45,995 bases of DNA. It comes from Alishewanella longhuensis (lineage in GTDB: Bacteria; Pseudomonadota; Gammaproteobacteria; Enterobacterales; Alteromonadaceae). The notes under the pieces were generated by a model, which ran no database searches, had not been told where the DNA came from, and saw only the letters and a list, made by a program, of their open reading frames with translations. The first letter of the stretch is position 1; each line of letters starts with the position of its first letter. This document shows positions 1-8,678 of the stretch, in pieces. The position numbers were made by a program, and so were the translations under genes. The stretch covers positions 253,983 to 299,977 of the forward strand of contig NZ_BNAO01000004.1 of the NCBI RefSeq assembly GCF_014653435.1, given 5' to 3'.

Positions 1-128
1 GCTCGCTGCCTGGCTGTACAGGTGTTATTTGGTAGCTCGCATTATGCTCAATACTAGAGCATTGCAACAGGCTAGAAGTGCACTTGTGTATGCACAAGAA
101 TCGAACGAGGTGGTAAATGCATAGTACA
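1..128. other. Left edge, no assignable gene
   Basis: No complete gene is visible. One plus-strand frame is open from base 2 to a TAG at 122-124 (about 40 codons) and could be the tail of a gene that begins outside the window, but I do not recognise the peptide. A short palindrome, CTTGTG-TATG-CACAAG, lies at 83-98. Nothing here looks like a promoter I could defend. Confidence 0.3.
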
Positions 129-325
129 CTTTGACCGAGGGCGTGTTTTTCATGGATGAAAAACAGGAGCCCCCATGGATGGGTTCACGGCGTCCCTCGG
201 CAAAGTTGTACGACGCGTTTAGCCGCCGGATGCGCCAATCTCGAACCTGCGTAACGTGAAGTAATAGCAGCGTAAAGATAGGCGCAACGCCCTTGAGTTG
301 TGCGGCGCGTTTAGCCGCCGGATGC
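129..325. repeat. Palindromic repeat element plus 30-bp direct repeat
   Basis: An outer inverted repeat (129-141 with 194-205, 12 paired bases and one bulged A) encloses two smaller perfect palindromes, GTTTTTCAT-GG-ATGAAAAAC at 145-164 and CCCAT-GG-ATGGG at 172-183. The segment could therefore fold as a three-way junction or cruciform. It is followed by a 30-bp direct repeat at 204-233 and 296-325 with only two differences. The 20-bp core CGCGTTTAGCCGCCGGATGC is identical in both copies. The arrangement resembles dispersed intergenic palindromic repeats of marine gammaproteobacteria (REP/BIME-like). That comparison is from memory; the pairing and the direct repeat are read directly. Confidence 0.75.
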
Positions 326-385
326 TCAGATCAAGACGATCACAAAGAGCCATCAGCATTAAACGAGAAAATAGCGATTAACCCT

Positions 386-1585
386 ATGACCGAGACACCA
401 CACAGCAACTTCTGGAGTTTATTCCGGATATTTTTAGTGCTTGGCCTGACCTCCTTCGGTGGCCCGGTAGCGCATCTGGGGTACTTTCGTACCGAGTTTG
501 TGGAAAAACGTAAATGGCTCTCCGAGCGCGATTATGCTGAACTTGTTGCACTGTGCCAGTTTTTACCCGGGCCAGCGAGTAGTCAGGTTGGCTTAGCGAT
601 TGGCTTATTGCGTGGCCATTATCGCGGGGCTTTAGCGGCTTGGTTGGGCTTTACTCTACCATCTGCCCTGCTATTGGTCTTATTTAGCTTAAGCCTACCG
701 TTATTGCAAAGTACATTAACCCAAGGCGTGCTACACGGCTTAAAACTGGTGGCGGTTGCGGTGGTAGCGCATGCCGTGTGGGGTATGGCCAAAACGCTAT
801 GTAATACGCCGGCCAAAGTAAGCATTATGACGCTAAGTGCTGTGCTGATTTTGCTGCTGCCAATGGTCTGGCTGCAACCTGCGGTTATTTTGTTAGGGGC
901 GCTGCTGGGGTATCTTTATTTAGCGCCAGAACCTGCAGCGAGCAGTAGTCATCTACCCGTTAAATTTTCCTTCACTACCGCTAACACCTTTGGCCTGATA
1001 TTTTTATTGTTGCTAGTTGGTTTACCCTTGTTCAGCCAGCTCTATCCTGTTGCAGCGCTACAACTCTTTGATACCTTTTATCGTGCTGGCGCTTTGGTAT
1101 TTGGTGGTGGTCATGTGGTGCTGCCCTTGCTGCAAGCCGAAGTGGTGCCGAGTGGGTTGGTGGATGCCGATACTTTTTTAGCGGGTTATGCCGCGGCGCA
1201 AGCTGTGCCAGGACCACTTTTTACCTTTGCTGCTTTTTTAGGGGCTTCTGCCAATGGGCCTATAAGTGGTGTCACTGGTGGGGTATTGGCGCTGTTGGCT
1301 ATTTTTCTACCGTCGTTTTTAGTCTTGGCGGCAGTACTACCTTATTGGCAGAAATTACGCAGCTCAGCCAAGATTAGCCGGTTAATGGCTGGGGTCGGGG
1401 CCAGTGTTACCGGTATTTTATTGGCGGCGCTGTATCAGCCGATTTGGCTAAGCAGTATTTTTGGTCCGGTCGATTTGGCATTAGCACTTATCGGATTTGT
1501 CGCGCTGCAATTTTGGCGCCGGCCAGCTTGGCAATTAGTGCTGGCGGGCGCCTTGGTGGGGGCTTTATTAACCGTTATTGCTTAA
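386..1585 (+). CDS. chrA: Chromate transporter, ChrA (CHR) family
   Basis: Inner membrane protein of about 399 residues with the two homologous halves of long-chain CHR proteins. The N-terminal half has the SFGGP motif near residue 23 and a FLPGP motif; the C-terminal half has a second GGGHVVLPLL motif and an AVPGP motif. The family exports chromate using the proton motive force, though many members are annotated only by homology. The frame is open back to a TTG at 293, but those codons lie inside the direct repeat and encode a non-conserved peptide, so I place the start at the ATG at 386, where family-like sequence begins. Its TAA overlaps the stop codon of the convergent M1 peptidase gene (shared bases 1582-1585). 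No resistance regulator such as ChrB is next to it. Confidence 0.88.
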   Translation: MTETPHSNFWSLFRIFLVLGLTSFGGPVAHLGYFRTEFVEKRKWLSERDYAELVALCQFLPGPASSQVGLAIGLLRGHYRGALAAWLGFTLPSALLLVLFSLSLPLLQSTLTQGVLHGLKLVAVAVVAHAVWGMAKTLCNTPAKVSIMTLSAVLILLLPMVWLQPAVILLGALLGYLYLAPEPAASSSHLPVKFSFTTANTFGLIFLLLLVGLPLFSQLYPVAALQLFDTFYRAGALVFGGGHVVLPLLQAEVVPSGLVDADTFLAGYAAAQAVPGPLFTFAAFLGASANGPISGVTGGVLALLAIFLPSFLVLAAVLPYWQKLRSSAKISRLMAGVGASVTGILLAALYQPIWLSSIFGPVDLALALIGFVALQFWRRPAWQLVLAGALVGALLTVIA

Positions 1586-3438
1586 TCTGCTTTTAAAATC
1601 TCATCCACACTGCCTTGGGCTAATGGATGATAGCCAGGGCGGGCTTGTTGATACACCTTGCGGGCGAAGGCTAACCCTTCTGGCGTGCTGGCCAACTGGC
1701 GATATAATGGCAAGATCAGCTTACGCCGACCAATGCTGACTAAGTACTGTTCCAGCGCCGGTAATACCTGACGATAGCCAGTTTTTAGCGCCAGTAAATA
1801 CCAGGCATGGGCGATTTCGCTATTGCTAGAGTGGGTTAAATTAAACGCCTGATCTAACTGCTGCAGTTGGGTCGGGGTAATGCTAAGCGGCAAGTTATTA
1901 ATAAAAAATAGCCACTCATGTACTGTCCATTCTGTGGTTGGTAGCTCGTTAAGCGCACGTAACCCAGAGAGCCAGGCATTGCTATGTTGCTGCACCCGTA
2001 AAAACGCATCTGACTGTGGATTGGGGGTAGTAGCAGGTAAGCCCCGGCCATGGATCCATTCGTTTACTTCTTCGCTGCTGACTTTGCCAGGATGTTGGTC
2101 GAGTAAGTTTGCGGCTAAATAACGCTCAAACTCTGCGGTGGTAATGCTTTTAAAGGCATGATCATCAAAGTATTTTTTTACAAAGGGATCAAACACCTCA
2201 CGGCCAAAGCGGTTTTCCAGAAACATTAAGAATAACTGGCCCTTAGTATAGGGTACACCGCTAAAGGCATCGTCAGGATCGCGGCCTTTTAAATCCAGAA
2301 ATAAGCGGCTGTCATCGGCGTCCAGGCTTTGCAGTTCTTGTTTAAGATCTTGTACCGACAACGCTTGCTCCATAATGGCGCGGTCCACCCCAAATACCTG
2401 CTCCATAATGCGGTTTTCGACATAGGAGGTAAAACCTTCGTTTAACCACAAATCTTGCCAGGTCGCATTAGTGACTAAATTGCCCGACCAGGAATGGGCC
2501 AGCTCATGGGCAATTAAATTGACCAGGCTGCCGTCTCCGGCAATCACTGTTGGCGTAATAAAAGACAGTACCGGGTTCTCCATGCCACCAAAGGGGAAGC
2601 TTGGCGGTAAAATCAGTAAATCATAGCGGCCCCAGCGATAGTCACCATACAGCTTTTCGGTAACATCAATCATTTGTTGTGTACTGGCAAACTCCTTTGC
2701 TGCTGCCTCAAGAATATAAGACTCGGCATAGACACCAGTTTGCGCACTCATTGCCTTAAACTGCAAATCGCCAACGGCAATGGCCAGCAAATAGGGTGGT
2801 ATAGCATGCGGCATGTTAAAGCGGTAATCACCGGTACGCGCTGTGCCAGGTTCAGTGGGCGCGCTCATCACCGCTAATAAGTCTTTATCGGTTTGAATAC
2901 GGGCACTATAGGTAAGGCGCACGGCTGGGCTATCCTGAATTGGGATCCAACTTCTGGCATGTATAGCCTGATTTTGGCTAAACATAAAAGGTTGGTTTTT
3001 ACCGGCAGTTTGTTCTTTGCTCAGCCATTGTAAACCTGAAGCCTGTGGCTGAGATTGATAGTGAATGCGTAATGTTTGAGTTTGAAAGCCCGGTTTAATG
3101 GTTAATTTGCTCCCCAAGACGGCATCGCGTTCGGCCAGGTTAAACGGCACCTTGCGCCACTGGCCATCAGCCCGGCGCGCATACACCTGCTTTATTAGCA
3201 AATCGCGGGTATCTAACAGCACGGTGTCGGCACTCTGCTGTTGCCAGTTCAAGCTTAAATCGGCAAAGCCAATCAGCGCTTTATTGTCAAAATCGACACT
3301 CAGATCCAAATATAAATGACTAACCCGCACCTCGTGCAGATTAGCATAGGTGTAGCTATCAGTGGCGGCACTTAGGCTGGGGCTTAGCAAAAAAACAGCG
3401 CTAAGCGCGCTAGCGGCAAAGGTGGTGCGCAGAAACAT
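1582..3438 (-). CDS. Secreted M1 metallopeptidase, leukotriene A4 hydrolase-like
   Basis: Zinc aminopeptidase of the M1 family, 618 residues, with an N-terminal signal peptide of about 24 residues (hydrophobic core, then SLSA-A), so probably periplasmic or outer-surface. The substrate-binding GGMEN motif is at 284-288, the zinc motif HELAH at 311-315 and the third zinc ligand E334 in WLNEG. The sequence around the zinc site (SWSGNLVTN...WLNEGFTSYVE) is closer to leukotriene A4 hydrolase and cold-active bacterial aminopeptidases than to PepN. A C-terminal helical LTA4H-like domain occupies roughly residues 470-615. An AAGGA ribosome site precedes the ATG. The gene is divergent from the SIMPL gene and converges on chrA. 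Peptide-scavenging aminopeptidase activity is the likely role; epoxide hydrolase activity cannot be judged. Confidence 0.9.
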   Translation of the reverse strand: MFLRTTFAASALSAVFLLSPSLSAATDSYTYANLHEVRVSHLYLDLSVDFDNKALIGFADLSLNWQQQSADTVLLDTRDLLIKQVYARRADGQWRKVPFNLAERDAVLGSKLTIKPGFQTQTLRIHYQSQPQASGLQWLSKEQTAGKNQPFMFSQNQAIHARSWIPIQDSPAVRLTYSARIQTDKDLLAVMSAPTEPGTARTGDYRFNMPHAIPPYLLAIAVGDLQFKAMSAQTGVYAESYILEAAAKEFASTQQMIDVTEKLYGDYRWGRYDLLILPPSFPFGGMENPVLSFITPTVIAGDGSLVNLIAHELAHSWSGNLVTNATWQDLWLNEGFTSYVENRIMEQVFGVDRAIMEQALSVQDLKQELQSLDADDSRLFLDLKGRDPDDAFSGVPYTKGQLFLMFLENRFGREVFDPFVKKYFDDHAFKSITTAEFERYLAANLLDQHPGKVSSEEVNEWIHGRGLPATTPNPQSDAFLRVQQHSNAWLSGLRALNELPTTEWTVHEWLFFINNLPLSITPTQLQQLDQAFNLTHSSNSEIAHAWYLLALKTGYRQVLPALEQYLVSIGRRKLILPLYRQLASTPEGLAFARKVYQQARPGYHPLAQGSVDEILKAD

Positions 3439-3521
3439 AAAAATCCTTATTCTTATTCAGCTAATGTAAAGGCTCGTAGCAGTTTAATAGCACTATACCC
3501 CACGTAAAAGGAATAACAATA

Positions 3522-4244
3522 ATGTTGAGATTAACCACCAGTATCGCGCTGCTATTTTCAGGTGTTGTAGCTGCCAGCCCGTTACCCGACTTTCCCTTTA
3601 TTAATGTAACTGGGCAAGCGATGCTGGAAGTTGCCCCGGATAAAGCGCAAATTCGTTTTCAATTACGCCAGACCGGCACAACGGCTGAACAGGCAACCCG
3701 TGGTGTGTACCAACAAGGCGAAAAGTTACTGACCTTTTTAAAAAGCAAAGGCATCACTGAACAAGCCTTAGATGCTGCGCAAATTAACAAAGAAGCACTC
3801 TTTAAAGATTATCAGGATAGAAGCATTACCGGCTATGAAGCCAGCCAGCCGATTACCTTAACATTGGATAATCTGGAGCATTATGTGGCTATTATGGATT
3901 ATCTGTTTACCCAGCCGCAGATATTCTCTATTCATAGCAGCTTTGATCATAGTCAGCGCGAACAATTTGAAATAACCCTAAGCGAAAAAGCTGGCGCCAA
4001 TGCCAAGCAGCGCGCCACTATGCTGGCCGCCGCGCAGGGCGTGAAGTTAAGTACGGTTTTTGCGATTACCGAAAGCGGCGGCTTTGGCAGTTTAGCCGGT
4101 GATTTTGGTTTTGCTGGTGGTCAGGTTAGTTTTGGTCGGATGGAGAAAATGTCTGCTGACAGTGCTATGGCCGGCGCATTGTTAGCACCAAAGCAAATTA
4201 CCCTGCAAAAAAGTATTAATGTGATTTATAAACTCAATCCATAG
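3522..4244 (+). CDS. Periplasmic SIMPL (DUF541) domain protein
   Basis: Protein of 240 residues with a signal peptide of about 18 residues ending near VVAAS, followed by a single SIMPL/DUF541 domain (about residues 25-238), recognisable from the opening INVTGQAMLEVAPDKAQIRF stretch. Family members such as E. coli YggE and the BP26 antigen are periplasmic and have been linked to oxidative or envelope stress; no catalytic activity is established. The start has an AAAGGA ribosome site 7-8 bases upstream. The gene stands alone, divergent from the M1 peptidase, and is followed by a hairpin. Confidence 0.85.
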   Translation: MLRLTTSIALLFSGVVAASPLPDFPFINVTGQAMLEVAPDKAQIRFQLRQTGTTAEQATRGVYQQGEKLLTFLKSKGITEQALDAAQINKEALFKDYQDRSITGYEASQPITLTLDNLEHYVAIMDYLFTQPQIFSIHSSFDHSQREQFEITLSEKAGANAKQRATMLAAAQGVKLSTVFAITESGGFGSLAGDFGFAGGQVSFGRMEKMSADSAMAGALLAPKQITLQKSINVIYKLNP

Positions 4245-4257
4245 CCAAATAGCGGGG

Positions 4258-4279
4258 GAGGTTAAGTGTTATTAACCTC
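4258..4279 (+). terminator. Hairpin after the SIMPL gene
   Basis: GAGGTTAA and TTAACCTC form an 8-bp perfect stem with a 6-nt loop, 14 bases after the stop codon. The T tract after it is poor, so it may be a weak terminator or an RNA 3'-end stabiliser. Confidence 0.5.
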
Positions 4280-4330
4280 GCTGCTTTACAAATTCTTCCT
4301 GCTACGTGATATCAAAGGATAAGCAAATTA

Positions 4331-4355
4331 GCAGCAAACATGTAATGTTTGCTGC
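4331..4355 (-). terminator. Terminator hairpin of the diguanylate cyclase gene
   Basis: GCAGCAAACAT pairs perfectly with ATGTTTGCTGC across a 3-nt loop (11 bp), directly after the minus-strand stop codon at 4363. On the minus strand it is followed by TAATTTGCTT, a modest U-rich tail. It may act in both directions between the two convergent genes. Confidence 0.65.
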
Positions 4356-4362
4356 ATTGTGT

Positions 4363-7242
4363 TTAACGGTTAGTATCTAAACTATCGGCGGCTAAAACGA
4401 TTTGATCGCGTCCCTGTGCTTTGCCCCGGTACAGGGCTAAATCCGCGGCTTTAACCGCCATATCTAACGCATCGTGGTGCAAGCTTACAGCACTAATGCC
4501 AAAAGTTGCGGTAAGTGGCATGTCAAGTTCAGCAATTTGTAATTGTTTGATGCCAAGGCGCAGTTCGGCCATCAGCTTGCTGGCCGGTTGCACATCGGTT
4601 TGCGGCATTAACAATAAAAATTCTTCGCCGCCCCAGCGGGCAAGTAAATCCTGCCTGCGTAGACGTTGTTTCAGGTAAGCTGCAAAGGTTTTTAGCACCG
4701 TATCACCGACATCATGGCCGTAAACATCATTAATTTTCTTAAAATGATCAATGTCAATAAGTACCAGCGTCAGTGCCATTGGGGTTCTGTTGCGCTGAGC
4801 TTGTAATGCTGCCGCAGCAGCGTAAAGAGCGCGCCGGTTCAGTAAGCCGGTCAGACTGTCTGTATTTGATTGTACTTGCAATTGCTGGTTTGCTAGCTCT
4901 AGTTCGGCAGTGCGCTGTGCCACAATCAGATCTAATGCTTGGGCGCGTTGTTCTAAATGCCGGATGCGTAGGCGATATAGTACCCATAATACTATGATGC
5001 TAAGAAAGATTAGCAGGGTCATCCCTATAGGCTGCTGCCAGAAAGGAATCGGTACTAACAGCGACAACGGTTTGCTTAGAACAGTTTGCCCGCCAGCTTT
5101 AGCCATTACTTCAAGTTGATGTTCGCCAGGGTTTAGCTGGCTAAGTGTTAAGATGGCATCGTGGCCTAAAGCGGTCCATTCTTGCTGATGTTGCCAACGG
5201 AAAAAATATTGCACTCTTAGATGCGGCTGCAGGGTCAGTAATTTAAACTGTAGCTGCAACTCTGCAAGGCGCTTGGGTAACAAGATACGGTTGCGCTCTC
5301 CGACGCTAAACAGCTGCTGGTTTAATCGCATACTTGCCAGATGCAATTGCATTGCGGTAGGTACTGCTGACATATCTGCCTGGCTAAGTTGCCAAATCCC
5401 GGTACTGGTTGCCAGCTGTATCTGATCATCCACTAAGGTGCTGATGCCTTTAAGTTGCACCCCGCTAAGATCTAAACCTGGCCGGTGCCGCAGCAGATGT
5501 AAATGCGAGCCATCGGGTTTAAAATTAAGTACGCCGTGACGTGTTAGCACCCAAATAAGCTTTTCAGTGCGAGTGATGCCAATAACTCGTTGATCGGGTA
5601 AGCCTTCAGCTTGCCCCCAAATTGTTGTTGCCGTCAGATCTTCACTCAAGCGAATTAGTCCGCGATCACTACAAAGCCATAACGAATCTTCATCTGGCAA
5701 CATACACTGAAAATAACCACTGAGTAGTGCATTATCCGGTTGCCAGCGTAAGGTAATTTTGTCTGATTCACCCTGGTATAGCTTGCCCTGGCGGCTTAAC
5801 AGCCAAAGGCGTTGCTGCGCATCAGTTTGGATATCGATGATGCCATCCTGTGTTGGTAATTCGGGTTGCAGCTGCACCGCTTGCCAGGATGCGATGTCTT
5901 GTGTCGCGGCTTCGGCAGCAATTCTGATTACGCCCTCTTGCCACAGGCCAAGCCATAGAGCGCCATCAGCGGCGATGGCAAGTCGTTCAATATTAAAGCG
6001 GTTAAGCTTGATGTTAAGCGCGACTGGGACAAAATAACTGTCGTTATACAGTCTGAATAAGCCTTGATCTGTGGCAGCCAGCGTATATGGACCAAATTCC
6101 ACCACATCGCGCACATAGGCTACTGAAGGCTCTGCCTGAAAGGATAGTTCACGCCACTTTCCATCTTTTAACTGCAACAAGGTCTTATCCAGCGCTTGCC
6201 AGCGGCTTAAAGTTACAGAATTCGGACCAAGCCGATGCGGCTTTTTGGGACTTAGAAATTTGCTTAGATCTGGCTCAATTGCACGTAGCGGGGCAGGTGC
6301 TAGTGGTAAAAATCCATTATTGCGGCTAGACAACCAAATTTGTCCAAGCCGGTCGCGGAAAAGTCGCCTAACATCGATAGCCGAGAGCAATAATTCAGTT
6401 TGTAAGCCTAACTGGGTTAACCTTACCCTAAACATACCGTCGATGGACCCTGCTAGCCAACTGTTTGCTGATTCGACAAGTAGGGTATTGGGGTTGCCAA
6501 AAGTCAGCTGAGTGAGTTGCTCAGGTTGGGTTAAATCCAGTAAATATAAGTGCGACTGCAAACCAACCAGCAACTGTTGGCCTTGCACTGCAACAGCGCG
6601 GATTTCTTTACTGTGAAACTGTTCGTGCGGCAACCAGCCGCTAGCTGTCGCTGTGTTTGATGTTAGCTGATAAAGGCCATTTGAGGTGGCAACCCAGATA
6701 GTACCGTTATCCTGCTCTGCCAGATACCAGATCCGCTGCCCTGCTAAAGGTTGCCACAGTTCGGCTCGCATACTGCCCGGGGCTAATTGGTAAAGCCCTT
6801 CAGTGGTGCCAATCCATAAGATTTGGGATGTGCTTAGCAGCAGCGACTGAATGCGCGCACTTTCAGGCAAGGCGACTACTTGTTGCCAGTTTTCCCGCAG
6901 ATCATCAAGCCGCCAAACGCCGTTACCCCAGGTACCCACCCAAAGTTGGTTTTTCTGATCGATAACCACTTGGCTGTAGCTAAGATTCCGTCTTGGGCCA
7001 GGTGGCACAAAGCGCAGATACTGCTGGCCATCGAAGCGCAATAGCCCATCAAACTCTGCGGCTAACCATAAATAGTCTTGCTGATCTTGCGCGGCGTCAT
7101 ACACCACCACCGGTAAATTATCTGGTAGCTCAACTTTAGCACCCTGTATCTGAATAGCATGTGCGGTTAGAGAGAAAAGCACAAGACTGCATAATATTAC
7201 AGTCCAGAGCAAAGACGAGATCCGGCTCAGGTATAAATACAA
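4363..7242 (-). CDS. Diguanylate cyclase with seven-bladed propeller (Reg_prop/Y_Y_Y) sensor
   Basis: Large inner membrane signalling protein of 959 residues that should make cyclic di-GMP from GTP. In order: signal peptide or anchor (1-29), many Reg_prop propeller repeats (about 35-640, recognisable by LWLG/IWVAT-type blades), a Y_Y_Y immunoglobulin-like domain (about 645-730), one membrane helix (about 739-757), a coiled coil (760-792) and a GGDEF domain (793-955). The active site is GGEEF at 871-875, a functional variant, and an RxxD inhibitory site (RRQD) lies at 862-865, so product inhibition is likely. The start is a TTG at 7242: an in-frame TGA lies nine bases upstream and no ATG occurs near the N-terminus. 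The ribosome site is weak (GAGCGG). The periplasmic ligand is unknown; related propeller sensors often respond to polysaccharides. Confidence 0.88.
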   Translation of the reverse strand: MYLYLSRISSLLWTVILCSLVLFSLTAHAIQIQGAKVELPDNLPVVVYDAAQDQQDYLWLAAEFDGLLRFDGQQYLRFVPPGPRRNLSYSQVVIDQKNQLWVGTWGNGVWRLDDLRENWQQVVALPESARIQSLLLSTSQILWIGTTEGLYQLAPGSMRAELWQPLAGQRIWYLAEQDNGTIWVATSNGLYQLTSNTATASGWLPHEQFHSKEIRAVAVQGQQLLVGLQSHLYLLDLTQPEQLTQLTFGNPNTLLVESANSWLAGSIDGMFRVRLTQLGLQTELLLSAIDVRRLFRDRLGQIWLSSRNNGFLPLAPAPLRAIEPDLSKFLSPKKPHRLGPNSVTLSRWQALDKTLLQLKDGKWRELSFQAEPSVAYVRDVVEFGPYTLAATDQGLFRLYNDSYFVPVALNIKLNRFNIERLAIAADGALWLGLWQEGVIRIAAEAATQDIASWQAVQLQPELPTQDGIIDIQTDAQQRLWLLSRQGKLYQGESDKITLRWQPDNALLSGYFQCMLPDEDSLWLCSDRGLIRLSEDLTATTIWGQAEGLPDQRVIGITRTEKLIWVLTRHGVLNFKPDGSHLHLLRHRPGLDLSGVQLKGISTLVDDQIQLATSTGIWQLSQADMSAVPTAMQLHLASMRLNQQLFSVGERNRILLPKRLAELQLQFKLLTLQPHLRVQYFFRWQHQQEWTALGHDAILTLSQLNPGEHQLEVMAKAGGQTVLSKPLSLLVPIPFWQQPIGMTLLIFLSIIVLWVLYRLRIRHLEQRAQALDLIVAQRTAELELANQQLQVQSNTDSLTGLLNRRALYAAAAALQAQRNRTPMALTLVLIDIDHFKKINDVYGHDVGDTVLKTFAAYLKQRLRRQDLLARWGGEEFLLLMPQTDVQPASKLMAELRLGIKQLQIAELDMPLTATFGISAVSLHHDALDMAVKAADLALYRGKAQGRDQIVLAADSLDTNR

Positions 7243-7661
7243 CGTTAGTCACCGCTCTGAAAAGATAGTTTAAATGTATCTCAAGCACGGGTATTTTGCC
7301 AGTCCGTGCCGCGGTACTATGCCTTAGTCGGCGTTTTGCTGGCGTTAAAACTGACTGAGAAGTTCCTTTTCACCACCCTCTTCGCCATTGCTCGGCACCA
7401 GCCGGACCGAGCTCTAAACCAAATTCGTCCGAACCGTCGTTGGCGGTTTCATATTCAATACCAAGGTCTAATCCGGAAATTCAGCTATCCGTAACCTCTG
7501 GTGAAGTCGTCGATTGAGGGCCACGGCACCAAAGCGGCTTGTGCTTTATTGCTGTAGCCCGCCGTCAGTATTCCTTAATGATATTTAGCAAAACATCAGC
7601 AGACTAGCTATTAAGCCGCTGAATTTGTTTTGTCTGCTGCTGCAGTAGTAAGGGCGACTTG
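7243..7661. other. Intergenic region, no convincing gene
   Basis: This gap is unusually long for this window. A 62-codon plus-strand frame (7306-7494) has no ribosome site and resembles nothing I know. Short minus-strand frames across about 7340-7480 are also open but start and stop without signals. The base pattern looks more like a decayed coding or mobile fragment than like a regulatory region, but I could not identify a parent. Confidence 0.35.
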
Positions 7662-7668
7662 CTATAAT
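7658..7668 (+). promoter_or_regulatory. Extended -10 promoter of the EamA transporter gene
   Basis: A perfect TATAAT at 7663-7668 is preceded by TGC, giving an extended -10 (TGnTATAAT). No good -35 is present, as is usual for extended -10 promoters. Transcription would start near 7675, giving a leader of about 37 nt to the preferred start. Confidence 0.65.
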
Positions 7669-7711
7669 CGCGATTCTTGCTGCCAACGCTGTTCTTGTGA
7701 AAGGTCCTGCT

Positions 7712-8581
7712 TTGTTATCTCAACCTGTATCTGATCGTCCGCTACGCGGCATTGTGGCTATGTTATTGGCGGTGGCTTTTTTTTCGGCAATGGATGCTGG
7801 TATGAAAAGCCTGACGGCAGCGCATAGTCCAATGCAAATTGCCTGTTTACGCGGCGCCTTTGCCTGGCCCTTTGTGGTGCTGTGGTTATGGCGCAGCGCG
7901 CAGTTTCAACATTTATTGCAAGCGCGTTGGTCTTTGCATCTGCTGCGAGCGGCCTTGGGTATTACTATGTTGTGGGCCTTTGTGTTTAGTTTACAAACTC
8001 TGGGCCTGGCAGATGCCTATGCCATTTTCTTTGCTGCACCCTTTATCATTACCTTGCTCTCGGCCTGGTGGTTAAAAGAATATGTTGCACCGCGGCATTA
8101 TCTGGTATTGGCGATAGGGTTAGCGGCAGTGTTTTATATGTTAAAACCCGATGCCGGCCAATGGTTTAGTTTAGGGGCGCTGGGCGCTTTATTAGCGGCC
8201 TTTTGTTATGCGGTATCGGCCATTACGGTGCGGGTGCTGGCGCGTTCGGATTCTGCCGGCAATATGGTGTTTTGGTTAATGACCTTTTTAACGCTGGGCG
8301 CAGGGTTGTTGGCGCTGCCGCATTGGCAACCCTTGCAGCTAGCGCTTTGGCCGCTTTATTTATTGGTGGGAGTCAGTGGTTTTCTGGGACAAATTACCAT
8401 TACCGAGGCATTTCGGATTGCGCCTGCGGCAGTAGTCGCGCCTTTTGAATATACGGCGCTGTTGTGGGGGATTGGCTTTGACATTGTGTTTTGGCAGCAA
8501 TATCCCGGCAGTAGCGTTTATATAGGTGCCAGCATTATTATGCTCTGTGGTTTGTATTTACTCCTACAGCAACGGCGTTAG
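7712..8581 (+). CDS. EamA-family (DMT) transporter
   Basis: Inner membrane transporter of about 289 residues with ten predicted hydrophobic helices in two EamA repeats; the first opens with GIVAMLLAVAFFSAMDAGMK. Members of this drug/metabolite superfamily move varied small metabolites, so the substrate cannot be given. The frame is open from a GTG at 7697, but that codon has no ribosome site. AAAGG at 7700-7704 sits seven bases before a TTG at 7712, which I prefer; both are non-ATG starts. The gene stands alone between the propeller cyclase and the convergent protease gene. Confidence 0.8.
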   Translation: MLSQPVSDRPLRGIVAMLLAVAFFSAMDAGMKSLTAAHSPMQIACLRGAFAWPFVVLWLWRSAQFQHLLQARWSLHLLRAALGITMLWAFVFSLQTLGLADAYAIFFAAPFIITLLSAWWLKEYVAPRHYLVLAIGLAAVFYMLKPDAGQWFSLGALGALLAAFCYAVSAITVRVLARSDSAGNMVFWLMTFLTLGAGLLALPHWQPLQLALWPLYLLVGVSGFLGQITITEAFRIAPAAVVAPFEYTALLWGIGFDIVFWQQYPGSSVYIGASIIMLCGLYLLLQQRR

Positions 8582-8616
8582 AAACCTGCAGTTCGCTTAT
8601 ATTAGGCGCTAATAGC

Positions 8617-8644
8617 ATAATGCCAGCGTAGCTGCTGGCATTAT
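8617..8644. terminator. Hairpin between convergent genes
   Basis: ATAATGCCAGC pairs perfectly with GCTGGCATTAT over a 6-nt loop (11 bp). It lies midway between the ends of the EamA transporter gene and the tricorn-like protease gene and could serve both. The flanking U tracts are short. Confidence 0.6.
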
Positions 8645-8678
8645 TCACTAGAGGTAATCGCTCTATATCACCTTGGTT

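Noticed and set aside
7306..7494. 62-codon plus-strand frame
   Set aside because: No ribosome site, no recognisable similarity, and nearby frames are equally open.
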